A DNA stretch of 64,000 nucleotides from Phanerodontia chrysosporium (taxonomy: Eukaryota > Basidiomycota > Agaricomycetes > Polyporales > Phanerochaetaceae). Below are positions 29,454 to 40,284 of this stretch, piece by piece (positions within the stretch are counted from its first letter, which is position 1; each line of letters starts with the position of its first letter). The notes under the pieces are model-generated. The model saw only the letters and a list, made by a program, of their open reading frames with translations, did no database searches and had not been told where the DNA came from. The translations under genes were made by a program, and so were the position numbers. The stretch spans positions 209,894-273,893 of the forward strand of contig MJGA01000033.1 of the NCBI GenBank assembly GCA_001910725.1, given 5' to 3'.

Positions 29454-31820
29454 ATGCAGCGACCAAACGACCTCGACGACCAGATGGCACTCGACCCATA
29501 TCCTGCGACGCAGATCGACTCGCAGCAGGCTACACAGCTCTCTGAGCCCGCAAGCCAACGGCCGACGGAGACGCATCTCTGGGGTTACCTCGTGCCATGC
29601 AGCCCCCAGCAGCGCCGCATCGACTTCAGCAGAGACAAGCACACGTACAAGATTGGCCGCAACCGCGACCAGTTTATTGGCAACGACCACCTCCTCTCGG
29701 GCATGAAGATCAGTGAGTCTTTCTCCGCAGCCAGCGACCCGCGCGCGGTGTGGCGTCGTGCACCTGCTACGCGACTTCGGCCACGGACTGGCTGACGCGA
29801 CGCACAGGCAACCAGCATTGCGAGATTCGATGGGATGGGCGCGACGACAAGAACTCGACGATCACTGTGTACGACAACTCGAGTAACGGCACCTTCGTAC
29901 GTACCCCGCGTTCTGTTGCATGTGCGCTGCTGATCACGTCCGCTTTGAAGATCAACGGCGAGAAGATTGGCAAGGGTCGCTACGCAGTACTCAAAGAAGG
30001 CAACGAAATCGCGTTTGGTACTCCCCAGCCCAACCCCGGTGCTGCAGATGACTATCGTGCGTCTACGCGCGCTTTTACTAGATGTTGAAACTCACGCGTC
30101 GTCTCAAGGTTTTATCTATCGCCACCTTGCGGCCGGGCCTCCTATCGAAGGCCTATACGCGCACTACGATATTACAGAAGAGCTGGGCAAGGGCTCGTTC
30201 GCGACTGTGATGAAGGCTATGTGCAAAGAGAACGGCCACTGGTATGCAGTGAAGATGATCCAGACTAAGAACTTGAAGCGGTCAATGACCAAGCAGCAGC
30301 CGAACGGCGACCGTGTCTCTGTTGACGCGTCCATAGCTTTGCACAAGGAGGTCCAGATACTGCAGAAGCTCCAGCACCCAAATATCTGCCAACTAAAGGA
30401 GGTCTTTTACGAACCCGATTACGTCCGTGAGTTTCTGGCCGGGCTATTGAGATGGCACAGTCGATTAACTTCCGCAGACATCGTTTTGGAGTGGATTGCC
30501 GGCGGCGATCTATTAGAGTATATCATCAAACGGGGTGGCCTCTGTGAGTATCTGCTTATCATAATTCAGATTGGCGACTCAGTCACGTTTCCATAGCCGA
30601 GGACGAGACACGGCACATAACATATCAACTGTGCGAGGCCTTGGCTGTAAGTGACTCTTCGTCGACCATTGGCATGGGCTTACCAGGGCGTAGTACATCC
30701 ACAGTCAAGGCATTGCCCACCGCGACTTGAAGCCTGAGAACGTCCTACTCACGACAGATAACCCTCCAATAGTCAAGGTCGCGGATTTTGGCCTTGCTAA
30801 GGCTATAGACAGCCTGACGATGTTGCGCGTGCGTTTTCAACTTCAATTCGAGCATCAATGGGCAAAAGACTGATGGGACGCGGACGATAGACAATGTGCG
30901 GAACACCAAGTTACCTTGCTCCCGAGGTTGTCCAGCAAAATGGCAACGAGGGATACCAGCAGGTGGTCGACAGCTGGTCTGTCGGCGTCATCGTGTTTTC
31001 CATGTGGGTCTCCGAAGTCTCGTAGATCCACTTGTGCTGACCAGCGCTCAGGTTGACGAACGCGAGCCCATTCATCGAGCCGAGCTACACATCAGACGTT
31101 AAGACCAAAATTCTCGAGCGTACCGTCGACTGGAGTCTCCTGAACACATTCCAAGTCTCTCCTCTCGCACGAGACTTCATCCGGAGACTGCTTGAGCCCG
31201 ATCCGGAGATGCGGCTCACATTGACCGACGCTCTGAGCCACGACTGGCTCGCACCGTACGCCGCGGAGATGCGCACGAAGCGCGAACAAACTGCGACGCC
31301 GCCTCTGTCGCCCGTCGCACAGCTGCCGCGCGACATCTCGATGGCGGATGCCGAGCAGGAGGACGAACCGCCGTCGTCGCAGACGAGCTCTCACTACGCC
31401 GTGCCGGGTGCGTTCCCGAGCGGGTCGCAGGACCCGACGCGCGCTCTGCAGCGCCGGCGCAAGGTGCTCGCTGAGGCGCGTGAGCGGGGGAACGAGCCAC
31501 CGGTACCCGAGGAGATGCTCGCGCACGTCGCGGACGAGGAGAGCAGCGAGGGCGACACGCCCACACCTGTGGGTGCGCCACGCCGCGCGCTCAAGCGCAA
31601 GGCCGGCGACGAGTTTGACTCGTCGCTGAGCCCCATGCCCAAGGATGACGAGGGCGAGCCAGGACCCAGCTCGCGGAAGGGTCGGACGGCATCGAATGGG
31701 ACGCCTGCGCGCAGGGGCCCGAAGGCCGGACGTGGGCGCGGTGGGAAGGCGGTTCAAACGAACGTTGAGGACGAGACGCGGGTGCGTCGGTCGAACCGCA
31801 TTGGCCAGGTTCGTGCGTAA
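29454..31820 (+). CDS. Cds1/Chk2/Rad53-type checkpoint kinase (FHA + kinase, 634 aa)
   Basis: Nine exons: 29454-29712, 29808-29896, 29951-30056, 30109-30426, 30478-30543, 30597-30646, 30694-30828, 30891-31003 and 31052-31820 (1,905 nt). An SQ/TQ cluster ([18 protein letters not shown], residues ~18-36) precedes an FHA domain (~41-145: [37 protein letters not shown]). The kinase domain (~170-445) has [32 protein letters not shown] and [11 protein letters not shown], all catalytic residues present. The Lys/Arg-rich tail suggests nuclear import. This is the classic Chk2 order SCD-FHA-kinase; the enzyme relays ATM/ATR DNA-damage signals. Intron positions in the FHA part match the FHA-only gene at 5907. 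Confidence 0.92.
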
Positions 31821-32152
31821 ACGGAGGCCATGTCTTGGCGGAATTATCGCTTTCCTTGCTTGACTACTGGGAGACTGCTTTCTTGAGTGTTTTCACGTGT
31901 GCGCTTTTGAGCTCGTTTTTGTGTTATTAATTACCAGTGTATTGTACTTGTAATGCACAACATTTGTTTCCATGCATTGTTCCTTGCGAGAGGTGAATAG
32001 CGGTAATTCAAGGAGTCCGACCCGATAGCACTACGATACCAAGAGTTGAGAGGAGAGCAAGGATGTCAAGAAAACATGGATCCGCACAGCATATACAGAG
32101 CAAGAAAATGATGGGTAAAAACAGAATGCGAGCTCTATAGACTTGATACCTT
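31821..32152. other. 3'-3' intergenic region
   Basis: Convergent spacer between the kinase and the zinc-cluster gene; AT-richer near 31910-31980. No gene seen. Confidence 0.5.
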
Positions 32153-33187
32153 CTACTTCGTCGGACCCCGTCTGATCCTAGATGGCATTGTAAATTGCGG
32201 GCGAGAGCGTTGCCCACGATATGTGACTTTGGGAATGACACAGTCCTTGGCCTCCCCTTTCTGAGGGAAGGCGCAGGCCCTAAGTAGTAAGAGAACACGT
32301 CAGCCAATGTTAGATCACGTTATGCACAAACAATACTTACTCGCAGCTGTCCGCACCTGCAAGGCGTACGCAGCGCTTGTGGCGGGATCGGCACTCCAGG
32401 CATGCGATGTCGATAGGCGGTCGCCGCGACGACGATGAGGACCCGGTGCTCGCATGCCTCGCACGCGTGTACTTGCCCTTGAGACTGGTTTTCGAGCCCT
32501 TCTGAGGGCTTCCCGCGGACACGTCGTCAGCCTCGGACCTAGAGTCGATGCGCCCGGGTGAAGCGCACAATAGCGGGATGTCGAAGCTGCCGAGCGGCGT
32601 AGGCGTTTGCGCTCGCTGGCTCGGGACGATAACTGGCGGGGGTGGGAGGGTAGGCGAAGCCGGCGTATGCATAGAGATGTCGAGGTTCGGGACCAAGGTA
32701 TCTATGGCGTCGGGGATAGGACCAAAGGCGGTGTTGGATAGGAGGTACGGATCGTGGGGCATGTACTGTGAATCCGCAGGCGGTTCATATTGAGGAAGTG
32801 CCTGCGCGTACAGAGGCTCGAAGGAAAGTGGAGGCGTCTGCGCCGACGGTTCCGCGTACACGTCCCACCCTTGTGGCTCTTGTGGCAGCTGCGCTCCCTA
32901 GGAAGACATTCATGAGCGACGACCCTGTATGAAATCTGGTATAACACACCCATACACCGGTAGTGTCCCAGTCAGGCAGGTACGGCAGCTCAGCGAAGGG
33001 GCCTGACTCGAGTGCCGCTTCGGTGTGCATATAGCCCGCGTCGACCGGCGGCCACGGGTCCTCTCCAGCGCCGACCCACTCGCTTCTCCACGCCCCGTCG
33101 CCCTGCGCCGAGCTGGAGAGGTATTACTGTGAGTTCAAAAGGAACATCACGGGAGACGGCGCACCTAAAGTCCAAGGCGAAGTTCAT
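32153..33187 (-). CDS. small protein with C-terminal Zn(II)2Cys6-like cluster (287 aa)
   Basis: Model (minus): 33165-33187, 32956-33112, 32341-32897 and 32153-32279; GT-AG introns of 52, 58 and 61 nt; 864 nt. Start ATG 33187 (MNFALDFSSAQGDG). Most of the protein is Pro/Ser-rich and disordered (LPQYEPPADSQYMPHDPY, ASPTLPPPPVIVP). Near the C-terminus a basic segment (SLKGKYTRARHA) leads to IACLECRSRHKRC followed by C-x2-C and a last Cys (CVRLAGADSCEACAFPQ, then KDC), spacing CX2CX6CX8CX2CX10C. Zn2Cys6 clusters bind DNA in fungal transcription factors but are normally N-terminal and followed by a larger activator. The short ATG exon (23 nt) is the least certain part. Confidence 0.75.
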
Positions 33188-33693
33188 GGGAGGGCAGGCG
33201 AGTCGCGCTAGGAGGCCGTATTGAAGTCGCCGCTCCGTGGTTTAATAAAACGGTGAGGACGAACTCGGCGGCACTCCCGGACTTGATCTGCCGCTTCTCG
33301 CGGGGTCGTCTCACGTACATTGTGCTGCGGTGCCCTGAGGCTCCAGCATCGGGGAATAAAAGCTTGGGCGAGCCCGCCCCATGTGGCGTCCACGGGACAC
33401 GGTTTAGCGTGGATGAGTGGTAGGCGGGCGCCGGGCGTCGTGACATCTGCCTCTCCCAGCGGAGACAGGGTTGCCGGCAGTGCGACGCGACCCTGGCGGG
33501 ATGCGAGGATCAATAAGATCTGGATTCCTATTCGCACGCAAGTGACTCGCCGAAACCATCGACAGTCGCGATCTTGGAACGCAATCAGTACTGGCATGCC
33601 AAATATGTTTAGCTCATGCGCGGCGTCTTGGAAATGGAAGAAGCGCAGAGTACAGACCGGGGAAGATAATGCATATATTTATGTACAGAAGCT
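33188..33693. other. intergenic, no gene seen
   Basis: Contains the promoter of the zinc-cluster gene and the 3' flank of the next minus-strand gene. Short overlapping ORFs look accidental. Confidence 0.45.
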
Positions 33694-35305
33694 CTACACA
33701 ACGTTGAAGACGAAGTCATCGTCTCCTGGAGCTTCCACGGATGCGAACAAACTTGTTGTAATGCTCTTGCTGGACCGTACGCGCTGGGCGATCGCCGTGT
33801 CGCGCGTGGCCGGAGCTTGCGCCCGCGACACGCCCGCGTTTGCGGTCTTTGTCCCGTGTTCTACGACCTTCCCCAAATCGGTGTGTGCTTCTCGTTTCGT
33901 GCTGTTTTCCCCTGTTCTTGGCCGGCTGGAGGCGAGCCGAGACGGCTGAGCGCGTCGTGTGGTAGTCTGTGTGTTTGCCGGCAGGGCTATAATATGCGAG
34001 TTGCTAACGGAGCGGGTGACCGGACGTGTCCCCGTGGTGGATGCCGTGGTAGTGGACGATCTTGTCGTAGTTGTGGCCGCAGCAGCCGTACGTGAACGAG
34101 ACGTGGAAGCGAGAGTGGGCGTAGGAGTGAGTGTTGAGCGGCTCCGTACTGAATTTTGAGATTCAGGGCGAGTATATCCCGCACCAGAACGCGATCCAGG
34201 CCGTGTAATGCCTGCGGCGGAGGAAGCGCGAGAATGTGACGGCACAATAGGGCGTGTTAGAGTTTCTTGAGCGGCAGCAAATGGATCGTCGTCATCTACG
34301 ATGTATCAGTATAGTGGGGAACGCAGACAAGGATGACTTACCGATGTCGTCTAGATCAAGGCTCGGGCGATCTAGCGCACCGCTGTCTAGAAGCAACTGT
34401 GGGACGTCGATACACAGCTCGATGTCTTGTGAATAGTACGCGTCCGCTGAGTCGTCTATCCTATCGCCGTGTGCGGCTCGAAGGAGAACACGACCAAAGG
34501 CCTTGTAATCAGGCATGTCAAATGGCGGCTCCCATCGCTGTTCTGCAAACCCGTCTGTCCCTTCAGATCGCTAAGCAGTGTTTGTATCCTCAAGGGCACG
34601 TACCGGGGGCCTTCGGCGGCATGTACTCAATCTCGTCTTCCTCCAGCACAATGCCAGTATCCATCACCCTGCTTCCGTCTACTTCTACCTCTCCAAGATT
34701 ATCATCTCCCTCCACGCCAAGCTCTAGGTCGCCATCGCTCACATCCCAGTAGTTGCCCTTCGTCGCGGGTGTCTTTAGCGCCTTGCTCGTCGCGCTCGGA
34801 AGGCGCAAGCTTGTCCGGCGCCGCGCAGCCGAAGGGAGTAGAAGACACTCGGGTGTCTGAGCAAGCATTCCCGGCGCACCGTCTTGCGTCTCCAGCAGCA
34901 GCTTCGCGGCCTGTGGCTTGGGCGTGCGCAGCTGCTGGGAGGGCGCATACTGCCGGTTTGGAAAGGGAGTCTTGTCTCCTAGCGGCCGTGCGCCATGCGT
35001 AAATGGAGTTGCAACTGTTTTCAGTTTGATAGCTGTCTGCGGGACTTTGTGTGCGTCTGTGAAATCGCAGCCGCGGTCAGCGGCCGTCAGAAGAGTGAGT
35101 GCGGACTTGACTGACGACTGAATGGTGTATGCAAGACGTTCTTTCCTTTTGACTTTACGGTCATCGAGCCATTGTATATTGCATTTTCGCGTAAACCAGC
35201 AGTGCGCTGCTTCAGGAGGGCCTTCGCTGGGGTGCGAGAGTAGGCAAAGCTCGTCGTTGCCACATCATCGTTGAGCGGGATTTGCATAGGTCGTGAGCTA
35301 AGCAT
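33694..35305 (-). CDS. uncharacterised Ser/Thr-rich, probably nuclear protein
   Basis: Exons on the minus strand: about 35100-35305, 34604-35056, 34342-34542 and 33694-34295; introns at 34543-34603 and 34296-34341 are clean, while the first donor (near 35100-35115) is not resolved. Start ATG 35305 (MLSSRPMQIPLNDD). Recurrent short Thr-Pro motifs (SRTPAKALLKQR, LHTPFSR, DKTPFPNRQ, QLRTPKPQ, ALKTPATKGNYWDVSDG) suggest a CDK-regulated chromosomal or spindle protein. An acidic middle (EVEVDGSRVMDTGIVLEEDE) is followed by a folded-looking block (MPDYKAFGRVLLRAAHGD) and a long Ser/Thr/Arg-rich tail. No family recognised. Confidence 0.65.
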
Positions 35306-35780
35306 TACGTGTCTTCGTCCTTGTCGTGTTGAAAATGAAAGGATGGGAAGGAGATATCGCGGTTGTGCACGTTGCGGGCAAGGTGGTGGTTGAGGACGAA
35401 CCGTGCATGTTTGTCACGTGGGCGGGTTCACAGATGGCGCATCATTGTGATGCGCATATTTCTATATGTGGATTATTCGGCTTTGGCAATGCGTCTAAGT
35501 GCAAGTTTGTTACTTCGGCGTCTGTCCCAGTAAGCGTACGTTTCTTACTCGATCTTGCCGCATTTCATTCTGGCTATTCACCCGAAAAGCACACAGCGCA
35601 TTCAGTGGACGAGCTGTAACCGTGAAAGATCTTGCCTCACTGAAGCGGGGGCGTTTGAAGGCGAGGACGGTGCCGTCACGGGCATACACAGGCTGAGAAG
35701 GGTACGCCTAGTGCGGACGTGACGCGTCATGTATCCAACAATCTCTTTCCAAATAACATTTCTTCATATCACCCTGATTG
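35306..35780. other. intergenic, no gene seen
   Basis: Lies between the 5' end of the Ser/Thr-rich gene and the 3' end of sedolisin-like gene B. Plus-strand ORFs here (to 35696) have no recognisable content. Confidence 0.4.
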
Positions 35781-37889
35781 TTACAAGCCGGACACAATTT
35801 CTGCCACAGCGAGCAGCTGAGTAAAATTAGGCGACCCAAGACCGGAAACCTAAGCCCACATACCAGTGAGACGACATCACTCTACACAAACCACATGCCA
35901 CGCACCGGATCCCAGCCCGCAACTGCGGGGAAACCAACCGTGCTACACCCCGGGTTTCTGCCCGTCTGGATATCGTTAAAGGTCGCGGCGGCGGCGCCAT
36001 AAAGGAGGGGGTTGAGGAAACCAAGCGGGCCCCTCTTATTCTGTGCAAGGCGGTCGTTGATGAGTGCAATTATACTTGCGAAAATCGGGGATGATATTCC
36101 CGTGCCCGCGCCAGTCTGATTCTGCTGTTGGAGTACGAACTCGACATTCTGCCCAACTACCGCAACATCGGGAAAACCGCGCCCTGAGGTGTTAAACTTG
36201 CCCGCATTCGTGTTTCCGAGCACGGAGAGAAAATGCGACACCGCGGGTATCTGGAAGCTCTGCAGAGGGAAGTAGTTGGAGAATCCTCCGGAAGTGAAGG
36301 TTGCGGCGGTCTCAGCAGCGCCCGTAGTGGCGTTGATCGCCGTAGAACCCACGGATGTAAGGCTAATAACGATTTAGTCAGCGACAATGCGAAGCATGCA
36401 CAGAGTTCACGTACAACGGGCAACTCGACGGGAAGGTGGGCTGAAACGTAGTGCAGCGGACGGGCTGGCTGCCGCTGACACCCCCGTTTCCGGATGAGAA
36501 TAGAACAGATATGCCCTTTGCACCGAGTGCTGCATAAACATTGCAAAGCGCACTTTGGGCGTTCAGTTGGGGCTAACCCAGTGTGGACAGATGATGTAAA
36601 TGACCCACCTGGCTACGTTGAAAGAGACGGTATTTTCGTTCATCCCATAGCTAATGCTGACAACACTTGGTGGACTCGCCAAATTATTCACGAAATTAGC
36701 CCAGTCCATAAATCCAGCCACATTATCCGTGACTTTGGTACCACACGAGATGAATGTCGCAGGGACATTGGTGGCAAGGCCGACTGTGTACTGCATATTG
36801 CTGCCCTACTAGTAGTTCTATCAGTGTAAATAGAGACAGCGTCATCGGCTGCCACACGCACGGCAGTACTGCTAGCACTGGTTGGGTTCTGATCGTTGGA
36901 TCCCCCATCCAGAGTGTCCAAACTAAAACCGGTTTGGGGCGGAATATCAGGGCGGAAAGCCTTGAGAAAAGTCTAGAAACGTCAGAATTAGTATCCGCAT
37001 GAGAAGTCTTCGATTTACTGTGCGCACCGAGAGATCTGCTAAGTTGGCAAACTGGTTGATGAATCCCGCGATGCCAATCGTATTGGAGGCTACAACAGCT
37101 GGACTGGAGGGAATACCATACAGCGTTTGAAGACATGCGGGGGTGACATTCGTGAGGCAGCTCGCCTGGAGAGTACCATTCGCCGTTGATATGACCGAGC
37201 GTAAAACTTCACTCTGCTGAAACTGGAGTTGGGGAGAACTATCGCCGGTGCTGAACCTGTGCGAACAGTCAGCTGAAGACGGGTAACACTAGGAGGATCA
37301 TCCATACGAAACACTGGGATGAACAAGCTGGATATGCTCCGACAGGTCCTCAGGCACGGAATACTCCGTGGTGACGAGGCTCTGGACACCGGTGTCCTGG
37401 TGCTCGAAGACGTGGAAGTCGGCATCGAACAGCTCGTTGGCTGTGCCAACAGTAGCCTCGAAGGCAAGCCAATCCCCGGCAGGAGATACGATCGTTGGGT
37501 TTATACCATTCTCCTTCAGAAAGGAGATAACAGCATCCGAGGTCTCAGCTGTGGGCGCTGTGAAGGCCGCTACCTGGATCGTATGTCGTCAGCTCTGGTC
37601 GGTGCTGCTACGCACGCAACACACACACCTGATCTTGCGTCAGGAACCTCTGGTACCGTGCATTGCCTGGGGTGCTCACGGCCATGAGGGCATCTGTCAG
37701 ACCCTCGGGATCCTGCTGGGTGAGCGCAATGCGCATGCTCAAGACCGTGTCAGGTGCGGCGCGACCCCGCTTGACAAAGCCAAACGGAACATCGCTACGG
37801 CTCTCGTGCACCTTCATAACCCGGCGACCAAGAGGGTCGCATAGCGCAGCGGAAAAGAGAGAGAGAACGATGAGACTCCTTGCCAGCAT
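35781..37889 (-). pseudogene. sedolisin-like (S53) gene B, catalytic residues lost
   Basis: Start ATG 37889 with the same signal peptide as copy A. The frame is better kept than in A: VSFSTGDSSPQLQF, NVTPACLQTLYGIPSSPA, NTIGIAGFINQFANLADLS, TFLKAFRPDIPPQTGFSLD, YTVGLATNVPATFIS, GSTAINATTG, GRGFPDVAVVG and GLGSPNFTQLL, all joined by plausible GT-AG introns. The site expected for the catalytic Glu reads SSTA, and its Asp partner is missing or lies next to an in-frame stop at the intron border. The oxyanion Asp reads Asn (FSSGNGGV), and the catalytic Ser is Gly (AGTGISSPIFA). It could still make a secreted pseudoenzyme; I call it a pseudogene for its active site and the awkward exon at about 36800. 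Inverted paralogue of A. Confidence 0.75.
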
Positions 37890-38290
37890 CCTGCAGGGCG
37901 GAGAAGGGAAGGGCACGAGAGGCGGTCCTACAGCCGCAGAAGCACGACGTCAGCACTTTATAAGATGCCACCGGGGGCTTTCGAGGGTGCATTTCGAGAT
38001 GCCGAGATACAAATGTCACCGAGATACGGTTTTCTGTACGCAGACGCAGATGAGTGCTTCAGCCTCGATGCCGAGCTGCAGAGATTAGTGGTCGTGTGCA
38101 CATACCATGCCACACCCCCGCAGATCGACACGCATGGTGCACATTCGCACACAATCTGTCATGCCAGGGGCTCACGTCCCTCCACAGAGCGATGGCTCCC
38201 AGGAACGAGTTCGAAGGTGGGAAGCGTACGTGTGGCGGCCCTCGGCCAGCGGATTATTTCTGTACACGCTGTCAAACATCGCAGAGAGAG
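37620..38290 (-). repeat. segmental duplication: S53-B promoter and exon 1
   Basis: Inverted partner of 21755-22408, about 97% identical by eye, covering about 390 bp upstream of the ATG plus exon 1. Similarity stops near 38290. Confidence 0.85.
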
Positions 38291-38749
38291 GTTCGGTTGA
38301 GAAACTATATGTGATTTCTGGTGGGATTGGGTTGAGCTCTGTTCCGCATTGACTAACCATGCCGGGGGAGAAAATCAAAGAAGCTGCCAATAGCAAGCGT
38401 CTAACAGTTACTGATAGATTGTAAGCTTCGACAGCTTACTTCGTGTTTCACAGAGCAGCTTACCAGAGCTCATAGTGAACCTTACGCAAAAGTATCACGA
38501 CTGATACTTGGGTATATGCAGCGAAGTGAATGATTTCCCAGTCTAATAAGATAGGTATACAAAGCAGATGTCGACAGCACAGATGAGTGGTGAGATGAGA
38601 TGAGAGCAGTAGGTACTTTTACGATCGCATGCGGTTCTATGCATAAGTCATGAGGGCGCGGCGTGCCAGCGTAAGATAGTGGTGGTATAGGTCGTAGCCA
38701 TGAGCACCTTGAATGGGCTTCCAGAGTTTTGAGGAGTTTAAAGGTGAGT
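38291..38749. other. non-coding spacer with a GTAAGCT hairpin
   Basis: No gene. A perfect 7-bp stem GTAAGCT/AGCTTAC with a 5-nt loop lies at about 38421-38439. It uses the same arm sequence as the Helitron 3' hairpin at 21495, but no CTRR end follows at the right distance. Confidence 0.4.
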
Positions 38750-39981
38750 TTAGACGTAGTTCGAGAAGAACGGAATGAGCGACTGAGCGAGAGTGTACGA
38801 GAAGACGAGCTTGGGGCCGACGACGAGAATCTACGGGCACATTAGACTGAAAAAATACTTGAGGGCGCAAACGCAAGCATACCTTGGGGGTAAGACCCTT
38901 GAAAAGCGCAGTGGGACCCTCGTTCTTGATGAGCTCCTTAACCACGGTGAACCCGCTGACCTTGGTCTCGAAGTTGGCGTTTTGGATACGGGTCTTGATC
39001 GTGTCGAGCGGGGCAGCGACAGTAATGGATGCAACAGCACCAGCAATCGAGGCAACAAAGTTCTGACCCCAAGTCGCTTTGTGGTAGTCATCAAGGTGGA
39101 AGAGGTAGTCCTTCGTCAGAGCGGAGGCACCGAAGAGCTGTATCGGAGTCAGCAATCCGCAACGCCGGTCTGAGATGGCAGACGCACAGCAAAGCTTCCG
39201 GGTGCGTTACGGGCCATAGTCCATCCCCAACCGCGGTAGAGCGTCGTGCCCTCCTCGAGGAAGATGCGAACAACACCACGTCCGCGGAAGGCTTCGGGGT
39301 TCACCTGCCTCTTGATCTTGAGAGCGTCCAATGGCAGAAGGACCTACAGGGAAGCCAGTCATGAGCGAAATTCACGCTTGGCACGCAGTAGACACGACTT
39401 ACAACTTCGCCGATACCGGTCATGCTTCAGGACGCGTGCGGTCAGCACATGTATAACATACAGCAACTTGTATAGACAAACCTGCCAGCAAGGGCCTGTG
39501 TCATAAGCTTGCCCTTGCGCTCACCGAACGTGTTCGTGAACTGAGTCTTGTAGTTCCGGGTGATGATGTCGTTGAACCACGGCTGGCCGCCATACTTGTA
39601 GATACGCTGAGTGACCTTGTAACCAGCAGCGTAGCCGAGGCCAGGGAACAAGGACAGGACGCGCTTGCCCAAGGGCGCAGTCGCGTGCTCTCGGAAGATG
39701 ATAGTCGAGAGTGACGAGAAAGACACCTGCCGCAGGGGTACACAGTCAGGACCCCTCCGAAGCGTCTCGCGGGGCTCTCGCGCACCTTGGACTTGTTGCT
39801 CATCAGCCGCTTAGCAATGGTGTCAACCGGGTGGAAGACGACGAGCTCAGCGACACCTGCGATGCTTAATTAGCCTCACCCGACGTCGAAACTTGTGTGC
39901 AATGCACGCACCCGACAATCCCGACCCGAGAACGCGGGCAGTGCCCGACTCTGCACCCTTGACGTTGAGCGTGGGAGACAT
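38750..39981 (-). CDS. YHM2: mitochondrial carrier of the Yhm2 type (citrate-oxoglutarate, 299 aa)
   Basis: Seven exons (minus): 39912-39981, 39786-39856, 39482-39726, 39403-39424 (22 nt), 39188-39343, 38883-39137 and 38750-38830; 900 nt. Start ATG 39981 (MSPTLNVKGAESG). Mitochondrial-carrier signatures: FHPVDTIAKRLMSN, PLDALKIKRQVNPEAFRGRG, and PLDTIKTRIQNANF with FKGLTPK. Text such as SLFPGLGYAAGYKV, YKYGGQPW, WTMARNAPGSFALFG and WGQNFVASIAGA is characteristic of Yhm2 rather than generic carriers. Yhm2 sits in the inner membrane and exchanges citrate for 2-oxoglutarate; in yeast it also associates with mtDNA. Length equals that of the family. Confidence 0.9.
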
Positions 39982-40284
39982 GGCAGTCGGTCGCAAGTCT
40001 AGGAACGACGAGAGGTCAAAGGACACGAGAGTTGGGAAGGAAGGAGCGTTGGCCGCGAGAGTGCAGGAGTCAGGCCTGCCGAAAGTTTGAGGAGGACCGA
40101 ACCTCGTAGACGCCCGGATCGCTCGAGGGTTCGGTTTTTCCATCAGCTACAGAGCTGAACCAATCGTCGCTCGATGCTTTGCAAGTCTTGCCGTGTGCAA
40201 CCACCAATTCAAGTGGGGTCAGTATTTCGTTCTTGAGCTCGTTCTCAACGATTCAGCTTACAGAAGTGCTCTCTTACTCAGAAG
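39982..40284. promoter_or_regulatory. shared divergent promoter region
   Basis: 303 bp between the divergent carrier and F-box start codons; it must contain both core promoters. No specific sites recognised. Confidence 0.4.

Noticed and set aside
38421..38439. Hairpin considered as a second Helitron 3' end
   Set aside because: No CTRR follows within 8-15 nt on either strand, so it is reported only as a curiosity.
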